From contig JAKFVA010000012.1 in NCBI GenBank assembly GCA_021732385.1, positions 1 through 64,000 on the forward strand: a stretch of 64,000 nucleotides of DNA, given 5' to 3'. Positions 20,953-30,643 of this stretch are shown piece after piece (positions within the stretch are counted from its first letter, which is position 1; each line of letters begins with the position of its first letter). This DNA is from Burkholderiales bacterium. GTDB taxonomy: Bacteria; Pseudomonadota; Gammaproteobacteria; Burkholderiales; Burkholderiaceae_C. The position numbers were made by a program, and so were the translations under genes. The notes under the pieces were generated by a model. That model did no database searches. It had not been told where the DNA came from and saw nothing but the letters and a program-made list of their open reading frames with translations.

Positions 20953-21199
20953 GCTATTTAATTTATAGTAAAAACCGATAGCATTACCCGCACACCCCCG
21001 TTGCAGATAAAGCACTTTTAATGCTTAAAAACAACGTGGTTTTTCTAAAATTCAATCCGTAACCATCAATAAATACCACCTGTAAGCCACCCCAAGCTAA
21101 ATTTCAAGGTTTTCAGGCATTTTTCAAGTATAAAAACTGCATTAAGCCCAACAGGGACGTGCGGGTAACGCTATCAAAAAATACTATGCATTCAGGAGC
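20953..21199 (+). repeat. Dispersed repeat, complete copy A
   Basis: A 247-bp AT-rich element. Its left end begins GCTATTTAATTTATAGTA and continues with GATAGCATTACCCGCAC (20977-20993). Its right end, GTGCGGGTAACGCTATC (21159-21175), then AAAAAATACTAT and AGGAGC, is the inverted equivalent. The inverted ends are about 45 bp, and each also contains a smaller GCTAT/ATAGC palindrome. No coding frame of note lies inside. A second copy of almost the same size lies at 54536-54783. The ATG at 21186 used for maf lies within its right end. Confidence 0.8.
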
Positions 21200-21848
21200 A
21201 AAGAGGATTCATAATTTCATTTATCTGGCCTCGCAAAGCCCGCGCCGCCAGGCGCTGCTGACGCAGTTGGGGGTGCGCTTTGAACTGCTGCTGCCCAATA
21301 ACACCCCGCGCGCGCTGGCCGAGGCGGAGGCGCTAGAGGCCGTGCGCCCAGGCGAAGCGCCATTGGCCTATGTCAAGCGCGTGACCCTGCTCAAGCTGCA
21401 TGCCGCCCAGGCGCGTTTGCGCGAGCGCAATTTGCCTGCCGCGCCGATTTTGTGTGCCGACACCACGGTGGCGCTGGGCCGCACGATTTACGGCAAACCG
21501 CTGCATGCCGCCGATGCGCGGCGCATGCTGGGCGAACTGGCCGGTGCCAGCCACCGCGTGCTGACGGCTGTAGCGCTGGCCCCGGCCCACAAACCCGGCA
21601 ACCCGCCTGGTGCGCCGCCTTGCGTCTGCAGCCAGTCGACGGTACGCTTTGCCGCGCTCAGCGCCGCGCAAATCCGCGCCTATGTGGCCACCGGCGAGCC
21701 GCTGGGCAAGGCCGGCGCCTATGCGGTGCAGGGCAGGGCGGCGGCGTTTATTGCCCATTTGTCGGGCAGCTACTCGGGCATCATGGGTTTGCCTTTGCAT
21801 GAAACCGCGCAATTGCTTAAAGACGCGCGTGTTTCGCTGCAGAAATAA
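21186..21848 (+). CDS. maf: Maf family nucleotide pyrophosphatase
   Basis: Hydrolyses nucleoside triphosphates, preferring modified or canonical pyrimidines depending on the subgroup; linked to septum formation. The N-terminal [17 protein letters not shown] is the family nucleotide-binding site, and [19 protein letters not shown] follows. At 220 residues it is slightly long. The ATG at 21186 lies inside the right end of a dispersed repeat; the family-like start [11 protein letters not shown] begins 13 codons later, with no ATG there. So the first residues ([10 protein letters not shown]) look newly acquired. The real start remains uncertain. Confidence 0.9.
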   Translation: MHSGAKRIHNFIYLASQSPRRQALLTQLGVRFELLLPNNTPRALAEAEALEAVRPGEAPLAYVKRVTLLKLHAAQARLRERNLPAAPILCADTTVALGRTIYGKPLHAADARRMLGELAGASHRVLTAVALAPAHKPGNPPGAPPCVCSQSTVRFAALSAAQIRAYVATGEPLGKAGAYAVQGRAAAFIAHLSGSYSGIMGLPLHETAQLLKDARVSLQK

Positions 21849-21877
21849 ACCGCTTTTGCGTAAGGCAGTACCAATGT

Positions 21878-21915
21878 CCCTGCTGTGACAGGGCTTGCCA
21901 AGTTACACCTTGGCA
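21878..21915. promoter_or_regulatory. Two adjacent dyads upstream of the RND operon (candidate operator)
   Basis: CCCTG-N6-CAGGG (21878-21893) and TGCCAAG-N6-CTTGGCA (21896-21915) are two perfect inverted repeats. They lie 58-95 nt upstream of the adaptor gene start. A weak promoter, TTGCAC-N18-TATTCC (21920-21949), follows. The arrangement suits a dimeric repressor of TetR or MarR type, but no such regulator gene lies nearby. Neither dyad has a T-run, so they are not terminators. Confidence 0.45.
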
Positions 21916-21972
21916 TGACTTGCACATCGCGTAAGCTAAAGGGTATTCCCTAGCATTTTTAGGATATTCCTC

Positions 21973-23202
21973 ATGGCCTGTCTAACTCCCAGATCGCGTG
22001 TTTCATTGCCTGGCGTTGCTCTGGCCGCCGCCCTGTTGTCTGCCCTACTTACGGGCTGTGGCGACCCCGCTGCCGGGCAGGGCGGACCGCCACCGGCCGC
22101 GCCCGTTTCGGTAGCGCCAGCGGTGGCACTGGCTATTGCCGACAGCGAGGAATTCACCGGCCGCATAGAAGCGCTGGAGTCCGTGGACATTCGCCCGCGC
22201 GTCGGCGGCACCATTGAGCAAGTGCATTTTCGGGATGGTGCGCTGGTGAAAAAGGGCGACCTGCTGTTCACCATAGACGCGCGCAGCGCCCAGGCCGAAC
22301 TGGCGCGTGCCGAAGCCGCGCTGGCGGCCAGCCTGTCGCGCACGCAGTTGGCGGCGTCCGAGGTCACGCGGGCCAAGCAGCTGCTGGACAGCCAGGCGGT
22401 TTCCAAACAAGAGTACGACCAGCTGACCTCCGGCGCACGCACTGCGGAGTCGGACAGCGCCAGCGCCAACGCCAACCTGCGTGTGGCCAAACTGAATCTG
22501 GAGCACACCAGCGTGCGCGCGCCTATCAGCGGACGCGCCTCGCGCGCCCTTATGACCGCAGGCAACCTGGTCAATGAACAAAGCGTTCTGACCAGCGTGG
22601 TGGCGACGCAAAAGGTTTACGCTTACTTTGACGGCAGTGAGCAGACCTTCTTACGCTTTCGCAAAACCGGCACCGGCAATTTGAAGGTGGGCATGGGCCT
22701 GGCCAATGAAACCGGGTTTCCACACAGTGGCCGCATAGACTTCATTGACAACCGCCTGAATGTGCAGACCGGTGCTATCCGTTTGCGCGCCGTGTTTGAC
22801 AACGCGGCTGGGTTGTTCACCCCCGGCCTGTTGGCGCGCCTGCAAGTGGCCGGTGCCAACACCTACACGGCGGTGCTCACGCCCGAACGCGCCATTGGCA
22901 CCGACCAGAGCAAGAAGTTTGTGTTTGTGGTGCCCGCCACCGAAAAAGGCGCGCCCGCTGTAGCCCAGTTCCGCGAGGTGCAACTGGGCGCTTTGATGGA
23001 CGGCATGCGTGTGGTGACCAGTGGCCTCAAAGCCGGTGAGCTGGTGGTGGTCAACGGCTTGCAGCGTGTGCGTCCCGGTGCGCCGATTGCGCCTTCAGTG
23101 CTGGCTGTTGACGCCAAAGGCATGCCGATTGAGCCGCCGCCCGCTGCAGACAAGAAAGCCGCTGCGCCGTCCAAAGCCAGCCTTGCTGAGCGTGCCGCAT
23201 GA
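21973..23202 (+). CDS. RND efflux periplasmic adaptor lipoprotein
   Basis: The membrane fusion subunit that links the inner membrane pump to the outer membrane channel. The N-terminus has a lipoprotein signal, VALAAALLSALLTGCGDP, with the lipobox LLTGC. VDIRPRVGGTIEQVHFRDGA is the lipoyl-like domain, followed by an alpha-helical hairpin (about 100-180, SRTQLAASEVTRAKQLL) and beta-barrel domain. At 409 residues the length fits AcrA/MexA. It starts 124 nt after maf and ends in an ATGA overlap with the pump gene. Two dyads upstream may be its operator. Confidence 0.95.
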   Translation: MACLTPRSRVSLPGVALAAALLSALLTGCGDPAAGQGGPPPAAPVSVAPAVALAIADSEEFTGRIEALESVDIRPRVGGTIEQVHFRDGALVKKGDLLFTIDARSAQAELARAEAALAASLSRTQLAASEVTRAKQLLDSQAVSKQEYDQLTSGARTAESDSASANANLRVAKLNLEHTSVRAPISGRASRALMTAGNLVNEQSVLTSVVATQKVYAYFDGSEQTFLRFRKTGTGNLKVGMGLANETGFPHSGRIDFIDNRLNVQTGAIRLRAVFDNAAGLFTPGLLARLQVAGANTYTAVLTPERAIGTDQSKKFVFVVPATEKGAPAVAQFREVQLGALMDGMRVVTSGLKAGELVVVNGLQRVRPGAPIAPSVLAVDAKGMPIEPPPAADKKAAAPSKASLAERAA

Positions 23203-26200
23203 ATCTCTCACGCTTTTTTATTGACCGGCCGATTTTTGCGGCGGTGCTGTCGGTCTTTATTACGCTGATAGGCGCGATCTCAATCTTTGCCCTGCCGATA
23301 TCGGAATACCCGGACGTAACGCCGCCGCAAATTGTGGTGCGCGCGCAATTCCCCGGTGCCAATCCGCGTGTGATTGCCGAGACGGTGGCCACGCCGCTGG
23401 AAGAGCAATTGAGCGGCATTGAGGGCCTGCTCTACATGGACAGCCAGTCCACCGCCGATGGCGGCATGACGCTGGCGCTGAGCTTCAAAATCGGCACTGA
23501 CCCGGAGGTGGCCGCCACTGCCGTGCAAAACCGCGTCACCCGCGCGCTGCCGCGCCTGCCCGAGGTGGTGCGGCAAATTGGCGTGACCACCGAGAAAAGC
23601 TCGCCCAACTTCATCATGGTTGTGCACATGGTCTCGCCCGACAACCGCTACGACGCGCTGTACCTGCGCAACTACGCGACGCTGAATGTGCGCGATGCGC
23701 TGCTGCGCATCCCCGGCATGGGCACCGTGATCAGTTTTGGCTCGGGCGACTACGCCATGCGCATCTGGCTTGACCCCGGTAAACTGGCCGCGCGCAGCCT
23801 TACATCAAGTGATGTGGTGGCCGCCATCCGCGAGCAAAACGCGCAAGTGGCCGCCGGTGTGGTGGGAGCGCCGCCATCGCCCAGTGGCACGGAGTTTCAG
23901 CTTGCCATCAACACCCAGGGCCGCCTGTCCAGCGAGGCCGAGTTTGCCGATGTCATCATCAAGGCTGACAGCGCCGACGGCTCCATCATCCGCATAAAAG
24001 ACGTGGGCCGCGTCGAGCTGGGCCCCAACACCTATGCGCTGGGCTCGCTGCTGAACAACAAGGAGGCGGCAGCAATCGGTATCTTCCAGGCGCCCAATAC
24101 CAATGCACTGGCCATCTCCAACCAGGTGCGCAGCACCATGGAAGAGCTGAAAAAAGATTTCCCGCCGGGCGTGGACTTTTCTATCGTCTACGACCCCACG
24201 CGCTTTGTGAAAACCTCGATCGAGAAAGTCATCATCACGCTGCTTGAAGCCATTGCGCTGGTGGTGCTGGTGGTGATTGTGTTTTTGCAGACCTGGCGCG
24301 CCTCCATCATTCCGTTACTGGCGGTGCCGGTGTCGATCATTGGCACTTTTGCCGTGCTGCTGGCGCTGGGTTTTTCCATCAACACGCTGACGCTGTTTGG
24401 CTTGGTGCTTGCCATTGGCATTGTGGTGGACGACGCGATTGTGGTGGTGGAGAACGTTGAGCGCAACATCGAGGCGGGTCTTTCCCCGCGGGACGCCAGC
24501 GTCAAGGCCATGCAGGAAGTGTCCGGTCCCATCATTGCCATTGGCCTGGTGTTGTGCGCGGTGTTTGTGCCATTGGCGTTTGTCAGCGGCCTGTCGGGCC
24601 AGTTTTACAAACAGTTTGCCGTGACGATTGCGATTTCCACTGTCATTTCGGCCTTCAACTCGCTCACGCTGTCGCCTGCACTTTCGGCAATTTTGCTGCG
24701 CCCGCACGGTGCACCCAAAGATGCGCTCACGCGTGGCATGGACAAAGTGTTTGGCCGTTTTTTTGGCTGGTTCAACCGCTTCTTTAACCGCAACGCCGCG
24801 CGCTACAGCAGCGGCGTCACGGGTCTGGTGGCACGCCGCAAGTCGCTCTCCCTGCTGGTCTATGCCGCTTTGCTGGTGTTTACCGTGCTGCTGTTCATCC
24901 GCGTGCCAGCCGGTTTTGTGCCGCAGCAAGACAAGCAGTACCTGATTGGGATTGCGCAATTGCCTGACGGTGCCAGCCTGGAGCGCACCAAGGGCGTGAT
25001 CCGGCGGCTGTCGGACATCGCGCAGTCGGTGCCGGGCGTCAAGGATTCGGTGGCCTTCCCCGGTTTATCGATCAACGGCTTTACCGCCGCGCCCAATGCC
25101 GGCATCGTGTTTTTCACGCTCGATGAATTTGCCAACCGCGGCACGCCCGAAACCAGCGCCGACGGCATTGCGGGGCAGGTCAACCAGCGGCTGGGTGCCA
25201 TACAGGACGCCTTCATCTTTGTGCTGTCGCCGCCGCCGGTCAATGGCCTGGGCAATGCGGGCGGCTTCAAGCTGCAACTGCAAGACCGCTCCTCGCAGGG
25301 CGAGGCCGCACTGTACGGCGTGGTGCAGCAGCTCATGGGGCGCGTGTATGGTGACCCAAACAGCAGTATTACGCAGGCATTTTCGAGCTACCAGATCAAT
25401 GTGCCGCAACTGCTGGCCAATGTGGACCGCACCAAGGCCAAGCAGATGGGCGTGAACCTGGCTGACATTTACGACACCATGCAGACCTACCTGGGTTCGC
25501 TGTACGTGAACGACTTCAACCGCTTTGGCAAGACTTACCAGGTCATTGTGCAGGCTGACGCCCAGTACCGTGCCAAAGCCGACGACATTGGCAACCTGAA
25601 AATCCGCAACAGCAAAGGCGAGGTCCTGCCGCTGTCGTCCTTGATGAAGGTTGAAACCACTTTTGGCCCCGGCGCAGTGGGCCGCTACAACGGTTTTTAC
25701 GCGGCCGACTTCAACGGCGCGCCCAAGCCGGGCTTTAGCTCGGGCCAGGCGCAGGCCGCGATGGAAAAAATCCTCGCCGAAACCTTGCCGCGCGGTATTG
25801 GCTACGAATGGACCGAACTGGTCTACCAGGAAAAAATTGCCGGTAACACCGGCTTCTACATTTTTCCGCTGTGCGTGCTGCTGGTGTTTCTGGTGCTGGC
25901 GGCCACGTATGAGAGCCTGAAGCTGCCGCTGGCCATCATTTTGATTGTGCCCATGTGCATCCTGAGCGCGATTTTTGGCGTCTGGGTCAGCGGCTTTCTG
26001 GGCCAGCCGGGCGACAACAATATCTTCACGCAAATTGCCTTTGTGGTGCTGGTGGGCCTGGCCTGCAAAAACGCCATCTTGATTGTGGAGTTTGCGCGCG
26101 AACTCGAGCGCCAAGGCCGCGACACCTATGACGCCGTAGTGGAAGCGTGCCGCTTGCGTCTGCGCCCAATTTTGATGACCTCGATTGCCTTTATTGCCGG

Positions 26201-26384
26201 GGTGGTGCCGCTGGTGCTCTCCAGCGGGGCGGGTGCCGAGATGCGCCAGGCCATGGGTATTGCGGTCATGAGCGGCATGATTGGCGTCACCGCCTTCGGC
26301 CTGTTTTTAACGCCGGTGTTTTACGTGCTGCTGCAGCGCAAGAAACGCCAGAGCGCCGCCGCCGCAGGAGAGCAGTATGGCTAA
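23199..26384 (+). CDS. RND multidrug efflux permease (HAE1/AcrB type)
   Basis: Proton-driven inner membrane pump with the substrate pockets. The N-terminus FIDRPIFAAVLSVFITLIG is the first membrane helix. TM4 carries the essential GIVVDDAIVVVENVERN aspartate pair, and the two large periplasmic loops and the second TM block (LVGLACKNAILIVEF, TM10 lysine) are complete. At 1061 residues it is the usual length. It overlaps the adaptor by 4 nt and the outer membrane gene by 8 nt, so the operon makes all three parts. Substrate specificity cannot be read. Confidence 0.96.
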   Translation: MNLSRFFIDRPIFAAVLSVFITLIGAISIFALPISEYPDVTPPQIVVRAQFPGANPRVIAETVATPLEEQLSGIEGLLYMDSQSTADGGMTLALSFKIGTDPEVAATAVQNRVTRALPRLPEVVRQIGVTTEKSSPNFIMVVHMVSPDNRYDALYLRNYATLNVRDALLRIPGMGTVISFGSGDYAMRIWLDPGKLAARSLTSSDVVAAIREQNAQVAAGVVGAPPSPSGTEFQLAINTQGRLSSEAEFADVIIKADSADGSIIRIKDVGRVELGPNTYALGSLLNNKEAAAIGIFQAPNTNALAISNQVRSTMEELKKDFPPGVDFSIVYDPTRFVKTSIEKVIITLLEAIALVVLVVIVFLQTWRASIIPLLAVPVSIIGTFAVLLALGFSINTLTLFGLVLAIGIVVDDAIVVVENVERNIEAGLSPRDASVKAMQEVSGPIIAIGLVLCAVFVPLAFVSGLSGQFYKQFAVTIAISTVISAFNSLTLSPALSAILLRPHGAPKDALTRGMDKVFGRFFGWFNRFFNRNAARYSSGVTGLVARRKSLSLLVYAALLVFTVLLFIRVPAGFVPQQDKQYLIGIAQLPDGASLERTKGVIRRLSDIAQSVPGVKDSVAFPGLSINGFTAAPNAGIVFFTLDEFANRGTPETSADGIAGQVNQRLGAIQDAFIFVLSPPPVNGLGNAGGFKLQLQDRSSQGEAALYGVVQQLMGRVYGDPNSSITQAFSSYQINVPQLLANVDRTKAKQMGVNLADIYDTMQTYLGSLYVNDFNRFGKTYQVIVQADAQYRAKADDIGNLKIRNSKGEVLPLSSLMKVETTFGPGAVGRYNGFYAADFNGAPKPGFSSGQAQAAMEKILAETLPRGIGYEWTELVYQEKIAGNTGFYIFPLCVLLVFLVLAATYESLKLPLAIILIVPMCILSAIFGVWVSGFLGQPGDNNIFTQIAFVVLVGLACKNAILIVEFARELERQGRDTYDAVVEACRLRLRPILMTSIAFIAGVVPLVLSSGAGAEMRQAMGIAVMSGMIGVTAFGLFLTPVFYVLLQRKKRQSAAAAGEQYG

Positions 26385-27885
26385 ACCTACCCGAATGCTG
26401 ATTCGCACACCCGCCCCGGCGCTTTGGCCCGCCAGCCGTGTCCTCAACGCCCGATGCGCCGCGCTGGCATTGCTACTGTCAGGCTGCGCCGCGGTAGGAC
26501 CAAACTACCAGCCGCCCGCAGTGGCACTGGAGTCGTCATTTATTGCGGCAGGCACGCCGGCGAATAGCGTCACAAAACCAGCCGCCGCCGGTCAAGTGGA
26601 TGTGGCGCATTTCTGGCGCGGCTTCAACGACGCCCAGTTAAACGCCTTGATGGGGCAGGCGCTGGTTGCCAATGGCGACATCCGCATTGCCCAGGCGCGC
26701 TTGCAAGAGGCGCGCGCCAACCGCACTGAAACCGACGCGCAGGCGCTGCCTGGCGTGGGCTTGCAGGCCAATGGCCAGCGCACGGTGCTACCCAGCACGC
26801 CGTCGTTTGGCGGCTTTACCCAAAGCCGCAGCAACCGCACCTACAGCAGCTATGACGCCAGCTTCGTGGCCAACTGGGAGCTGGACTTTTTTGGCCGCAA
26901 CCGCCGCGCCAGCGAATCCGCCGCTGCCCTGGTGGACGCCAGCGAGGCGGGTTTGCAAGCCGCCCACGTGGCAGTGGCCGCCGAGGTGGCACGCAACTAC
27001 CTGGCGCTGCGCGGTAACCAGCAGCGCCTGCAGGCCGCGCAAGAGTCGCTGGTCAATCTGGCCGCCTCGCTGCGCATCACGCAGGCCCGGCTGGATGCCG
27101 GGCGGGGTACCCGGCTCGACGTGGCCCGCGCTGAAAACCTGGGTGCCAGCACCGAAGCCACGCTGGCACCCCTACGCAGCGCTATCGACCAGGCTATTTT
27201 CCGGCTGGCCACGCTCTCCGGCCAGACCCCGCGCAGTCTGCTGGCGCAGCTAACCAGCCCCGCGCCTTTGCCGGTGCTGCCCTCCACCGACCTGGCCACC
27301 TTGCCGCTGGGCACGCCCGCACTGTGGCTGGCGCGCAGGCCCGATTTGGCTGTGGCCGAGCGGCAACTGGCCTCCAGCACCGCGCTGATTGGCGTGGCCG
27401 TGGCCGACCTCTATCCGCGTGTCTCGCTGTCGGGTTTGCTTGGCTTTAACGCGGCTACCGTCGGCACGCTCACCAACAACGAAAACCGTGTATTCACCGC
27501 GGGTTTGGGCGTGACCTGGACGCCTTTTGATCTGGGCACCCTGCGCGCGCGCATCAAAGCCAGCGAGGCACGCGCCGCACAAAGCCTGGCCCGCTACGAG
27601 CAGACCGTGGCTGTGGCCATGGAAGAAACTGAAGTCGCTTTCAGCGACTTCAGCAATGCTGCCCAGCAGGCTCGGCAACTCGGTGCCGCCCAGCGCAGCG
27701 CACAGGAAGCGGCCAAGCTTTCGCAACTGCGTTTTGACGCTGGGGTGAGCGACTTTCTGGTGGTGCTGGACGCCCAGCGCCAGGCCCTTGCCAGCCAGGA
27801 CCAACTGCTGCAGGCGCAAATGGCGCAGGCGGTAGGCCTGGTCAATGTGTACCGGGTGCTGGGTGGCGGGTGGGGCGCCAATTAA
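26377..27885 (+). CDS. RND efflux outer membrane lipoprotein (OprM/NodT type)
   Basis: Trimeric outer membrane channel of the pump. The N-terminus shows a lipoprotein signal, CAALALLLSGCAAVGPNYQPP, with the lipobox cysteine near residue 35. Repeated TolC-type segments follow (ALVANGDIRIAQARLQEAR and VANWELDFFGRNRRAS in the first half, and the equivalent coil in the second). At 502 residues it is typical. The start at 26377 lies inside the pump gene, with GGAGAG upstream. Confidence 0.95.
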   Translation: MAKPTRMLIRTPAPALWPASRVLNARCAALALLLSGCAAVGPNYQPPAVALESSFIAAGTPANSVTKPAAAGQVDVAHFWRGFNDAQLNALMGQALVANGDIRIAQARLQEARANRTETDAQALPGVGLQANGQRTVLPSTPSFGGFTQSRSNRTYSSYDASFVANWELDFFGRNRRASESAAALVDASEAGLQAAHVAVAAEVARNYLALRGNQQRLQAAQESLVNLAASLRITQARLDAGRGTRLDVARAENLGASTEATLAPLRSAIDQAIFRLATLSGQTPRSLLAQLTSPAPLPVLPSTDLATLPLGTPALWLARRPDLAVAERQLASSTALIGVAVADLYPRVSLSGLLGFNAATVGTLTNNENRVFTAGLGVTWTPFDLGTLRARIKASEARAAQSLARYEQTVAVAMEETEVAFSDFSNAAQQARQLGAAQRSAQEAAKLSQLRFDAGVSDFLVVLDAQRQALASQDQLLQAQMAQAVGLVNVYRVLGGGWGAN

Positions 27886-28001
27886 GTCTGTTTGTTATTT
27901 TTACTGCCTGTTCGACAGCAGCCATGCGCACTATCAACGCTGCTTGGGCGAGTGGTGCAAGCTTGTTGCGGCCTGAAAACAAGCAGTGAGATACTTGCGC
28001 T

Positions 28002-28988
28002 ATGAGCCATCACATCTACCTCTATTCGCCCTCTGGCGCGGTACGTGACAAGGCGGCGTTTCAGCGCGGCGTCAAGCGTTTGGAAGCGCTTGGCCATGCG
28101 GTTGAAATCGACCCAGCCGCCCTGCAAAGCCACCAGCGTTTTGCCGGTGACGACGCTGCCCGCCTGGCCGCCATTGGCCGTGCCGCTGCCAGTGGTGCCG
28201 ATGTGGCGCTGACCAGCCGCGGCGGCTACGGCCTGACGCGCCTGCTGCCGCAACTGCCCTGCAAAGCCATTGCCAAAAGCATCAAACGCGGCACAAAGTG
28301 GGTGGGTTTCAGCGACTTCACCGCCTTGCAGCTGGCCGTGCTGGCCCAAACCGGCGCGCGTACCTGGGCCGGCCCCGCACTGGGTGAGGATTTTGGTGCG
28401 CTGTCCCAGCCAGGCGAGGAGGGCGCGCCCGACGACATCATGCTGGCGTGTTTTGACGACTTGCTGCTGGGCCAGGGCGAGGGCGCTGGCTGGCGGCTGC
28501 CACCCGCGCCGCGCCAAAGCGTGCTGGCCAGCAGCGTCGCGCCTTTACCTACTAGCACCAGCGCTGACTTTCATGTCCCCAAAGCGCTTTTGTGGGGCGG
28601 CAATTTGTCGGTGCTGGCCAGCTTGCTGGGCACGCCTTACTTCCCAGACAAAAAGCAAACCAGGCACGGCGTGCTGTTTCTGGAGGACGTGGGGGAGCAC
28701 CCTTACCGCATCGAGCGCCTGTTAACGCAACTGTTGCATGCCGGTGTGCTGGCCCGCCAGCAGGCGATTGTGCTGGGCCAGTTCACCGGCTACCAGGCGG
28801 TGCCACATGACCGCGGCTTTAAGCTAGAGAGCGTGGTGCAGTGGCTGCGCAGCCAACTCAAGATTCCGGTGTTGACGCATTTGCCGTTTGGCCATGTGCC
28901 AACCAAGGTGCTGCTGCCCGTGGGCGCCACAGTCAGCTTGACGGTAGAGGGTCGTGAGGCACTGCTGTTTTGGGGTCACCACCACTGA
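28002..28988 (+). CDS. LD-carboxypeptidase (S66 family)
   Basis: Cuts the terminal D-Ala from tetrapeptides in murein recycling, in the cytoplasm. The catalytic serine lies in GFSDFTALQLAV (about residue 103), the Glu in FLEDVGEHPYRIERLL, and the His in LPFGHVPTK near the C-terminus, giving the Ser-Glu-His triad of the family. At 328 residues it is of normal length. It has a 116-nt upstream gap after the efflux operon and its own terminator. It is likely monocistronic. Confidence 0.93.
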   Translation: MSHHIYLYSPSGAVRDKAAFQRGVKRLEALGHAVEIDPAALQSHQRFAGDDAARLAAIGRAAASGADVALTSRGGYGLTRLLPQLPCKAIAKSIKRGTKWVGFSDFTALQLAVLAQTGARTWAGPALGEDFGALSQPGEEGAPDDIMLACFDDLLLGQGEGAGWRLPPAPRQSVLASSVAPLPTSTSADFHVPKALLWGGNLSVLASLLGTPYFPDKKQTRHGVLFLEDVGEHPYRIERLLTQLLHAGVLARQQAIVLGQFTGYQAVPHDRGFKLESVVQWLRSQLKIPVLTHLPFGHVPTKVLLPVGATVSLTVEGREALLFWGHHH

Positions 28989-28996
28989 CTCGCTGT

Positions 28997-29028
28997 ACAG
29001 ACTGCATTAAAGTGCAGTCTGTGTTTTT
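28997..29028 (+). terminator. Rho-independent terminator after LD-carboxypeptidase
   Basis: ACAGACTGCA pairs with TGCAGTCTGT across a 6-nt loop (28997-29022), followed by GTTTTT. It starts 8 nt after the stop codon. Confidence 0.9.
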
Positions 29029-29094
29029 CACTGTTGTTCCCAGCCTGTTTATTGCCCTTTTGACCCACCCGTTTTTTTCACCAGATTACACACC

Positions 29095-30516
29095 ATGACC
29101 ACCTACACCTCGCATTACATCAACGGCCAATGGGTCAAAGCCACATCCGCCGAGCAGTTTCTGGTGCACGATTCCAGTACGGAAGCGGTGATGGCTGCCG
29201 TACCCGTGGGCACCGCGCAAGAAGCCGAGAGGGCTGTATTGGCGGCCCGAGCCGCGTTTGACAACTGGGCGGCGCTGCCGGTGGAAACGCGGGCGGCTTA
29301 CCTGGACAAAGTCTCCGCTGGCCTGAAAGCCCGTACCGACGAGATTGCCACCGCCATTGCCGGTGAGGTGGGAATGCCGCTGAAGCTGGCCAAGCTGGTT
29401 CAGGTGGGCGCGCCGGTTTGGCATTGGGCCAACTTTGCCAAAGTGGCACGCGAATTTGCCTGGGAAGAAAAGGTGGGCAATTCATTGGTGGTGCGCGAAC
29501 CAATTGGCGTTGTGAGTTGCATCACGCCGTGGAATTTTCCGCTCAACCAAATTACATTGAAAGTGGCGCCTGCGCTGGTGGCTGGCTGCACGGTAGTGCT
29601 GAAACCCAGCGAGATTGCACCAGTCAACGCCATGATTTTGGCCGAGGTGATTCATGAGGCGGGCCTGCCACCCGGTGTGTTCAATCTGGTCAACGGCAGC
29701 GGCCCGGTGGTGGGCGAGGTGCTGGCAAGCCATCCCGAGGTAGACATGGTGAGTTTTACCGGCTCGACCCGCGCGGGCAAGCGCGTGGGCGAACTGGCCA
29801 GCCAAAGCGTCAAGCGCGTGGCCCTGGAGCTGGGCGGCAAATCAGCCAGCGTTGTCTTGCCTGATGCAGACCTGGAAGCGGCTGTCAAAGGCACTATTTC
29901 AGCCTGCATGCTCAACAGTGGCCAGACCTGCAGTGCCCACACCCGCATGCTGGTGCCCGCCGCGCGGCTGGATGAAGTCAAAACGCTGGCCAAAGCCGCC
30001 ATTGCCAAGCTCACGCTGGGCCCCAGCCTGCTTGAGACCACCCGGCTTGGGCCCCTGGCCAGTGCTGTGCAGCGCGACCGCGTGCTGGGCTTTATTGCCC
30101 AGGGCATTGCCGAGGGCGCCGAGGTAATTGCTGGCGGTGCTAGCAAACCCGCGTTTGACACTGGCTATTTTGTGCAACCCACGGTGCTGCATGTCAAACC
30201 CGGTGACACGCTGGCGCGTGAGGAAATCTTTGGCCCGGTGCTGGTGGTGCTGACTTACCAGGACGAAGACGAGGCCGTGCGCATCGCCAATGACACCATT
30301 TACGGCCTGGGCGGCGGCGTCTGGGGCGGTGACGAAGCCCATGCTGTGGCCGTGGCCCGGCGCATCCGCACTGGCCAGATCGACATCAACGGCGGCCCGT
30401 TCAACAGTCATGCGCCGTTTGGCGGCTACAAGCAGTCGGGCAATGGCCGGGAAAACGGCGTGTTCGGGTTTGAGGAATTTCTTGAATTCAAGTCACTGCA
30501 GTTCAAACCTGCTTGA
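29095..30516 (+). CDS. Aldehyde dehydrogenase family protein
   Basis: NAD(P)-dependent oxidation of an aldehyde to the acid. The Rossmann region shows [20 protein letters not shown], then the catalytic base in [16 protein letters not shown] and the nucleophile in [14 protein letters not shown] (Cys near 280). [11 protein letters not shown] and [13 protein letters not shown] are standard C-terminal motifs. At 473 residues the length is normal. Substrate is unclear. It stands alone, with terminators on both sides. Confidence 0.93.
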   Translation: MTTYTSHYINGQWVKATSAEQFLVHDSSTEAVMAAVPVGTAQEAERAVLAARAAFDNWAALPVETRAAYLDKVSAGLKARTDEIATAIAGEVGMPLKLAKLVQVGAPVWHWANFAKVAREFAWEEKVGNSLVVREPIGVVSCITPWNFPLNQITLKVAPALVAGCTVVLKPSEIAPVNAMILAEVIHEAGLPPGVFNLVNGSGPVVGEVLASHPEVDMVSFTGSTRAGKRVGELASQSVKRVALELGGKSASVVLPDADLEAAVKGTISACMLNSGQTCSAHTRMLVPAARLDEVKTLAKAAIAKLTLGPSLLETTRLGPLASAVQRDRVLGFIAQGIAEGAEVIAGGASKPAFDTGYFVQPTVLHVKPGDTLAREEIFGPVLVVLTYQDEDEAVRIANDTIYGLGGGVWGGDEAHAVAVARRIRTGQIDINGGPFNSHAPFGGYKQSGNGRENGVFGFEEFLEFKSLQFKPA

Positions 30517-30527
30517 GACTTAGGCCG

Positions 30528-30564
30528 AAGGGGTTGGGGAACTCAAATACCCAACCCCTTTTTT
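30528..30564 (+). terminator. Rho-independent terminator of the aldehyde dehydrogenase gene
   Basis: AAGGGGTTGGG pairs with CCCAACCCCTT around an 11-nt loop, followed by a T-run. It ends 11 nt before the dif-like site that bounds the mobile element, so transcription from the left does not enter the element. Confidence 0.92.
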
Positions 30565-30575
30565 CAATATTGTCT

Positions 30576-30603
30576 TATTAACATAATACACATCGTATAA
30601 AGT
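30576..30603 (-). other. dif: dif-like Xer site, left junction (attL)
   Basis: Read on the minus strand: XerC-side arm ACTTTATACGA, centre TGTGTA, XerD-side arm TTATGTTAATA. The XerD arm matches the E. coli dif arm TTATGTTAAAT at 9 of 11 positions, and the centre matches TGTATA at 5 of 6. The XerC arm matches poorly. In the interpretation given for the element, the XerD arm is chromosomal and the XerC arm came from the element. Confidence 0.75.
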
Positions 30604-30643
30604 TAAATCTCAGCCTAAGGCACTATCCAAAGCCAAAGCAAAA

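Noticed and set aside
25065-26114. 349-codon minus-strand frame opposite the RND pump
   Set aside because: Antisense shadow; the plus-strand AcrB-type protein is complete and conserved throughout.
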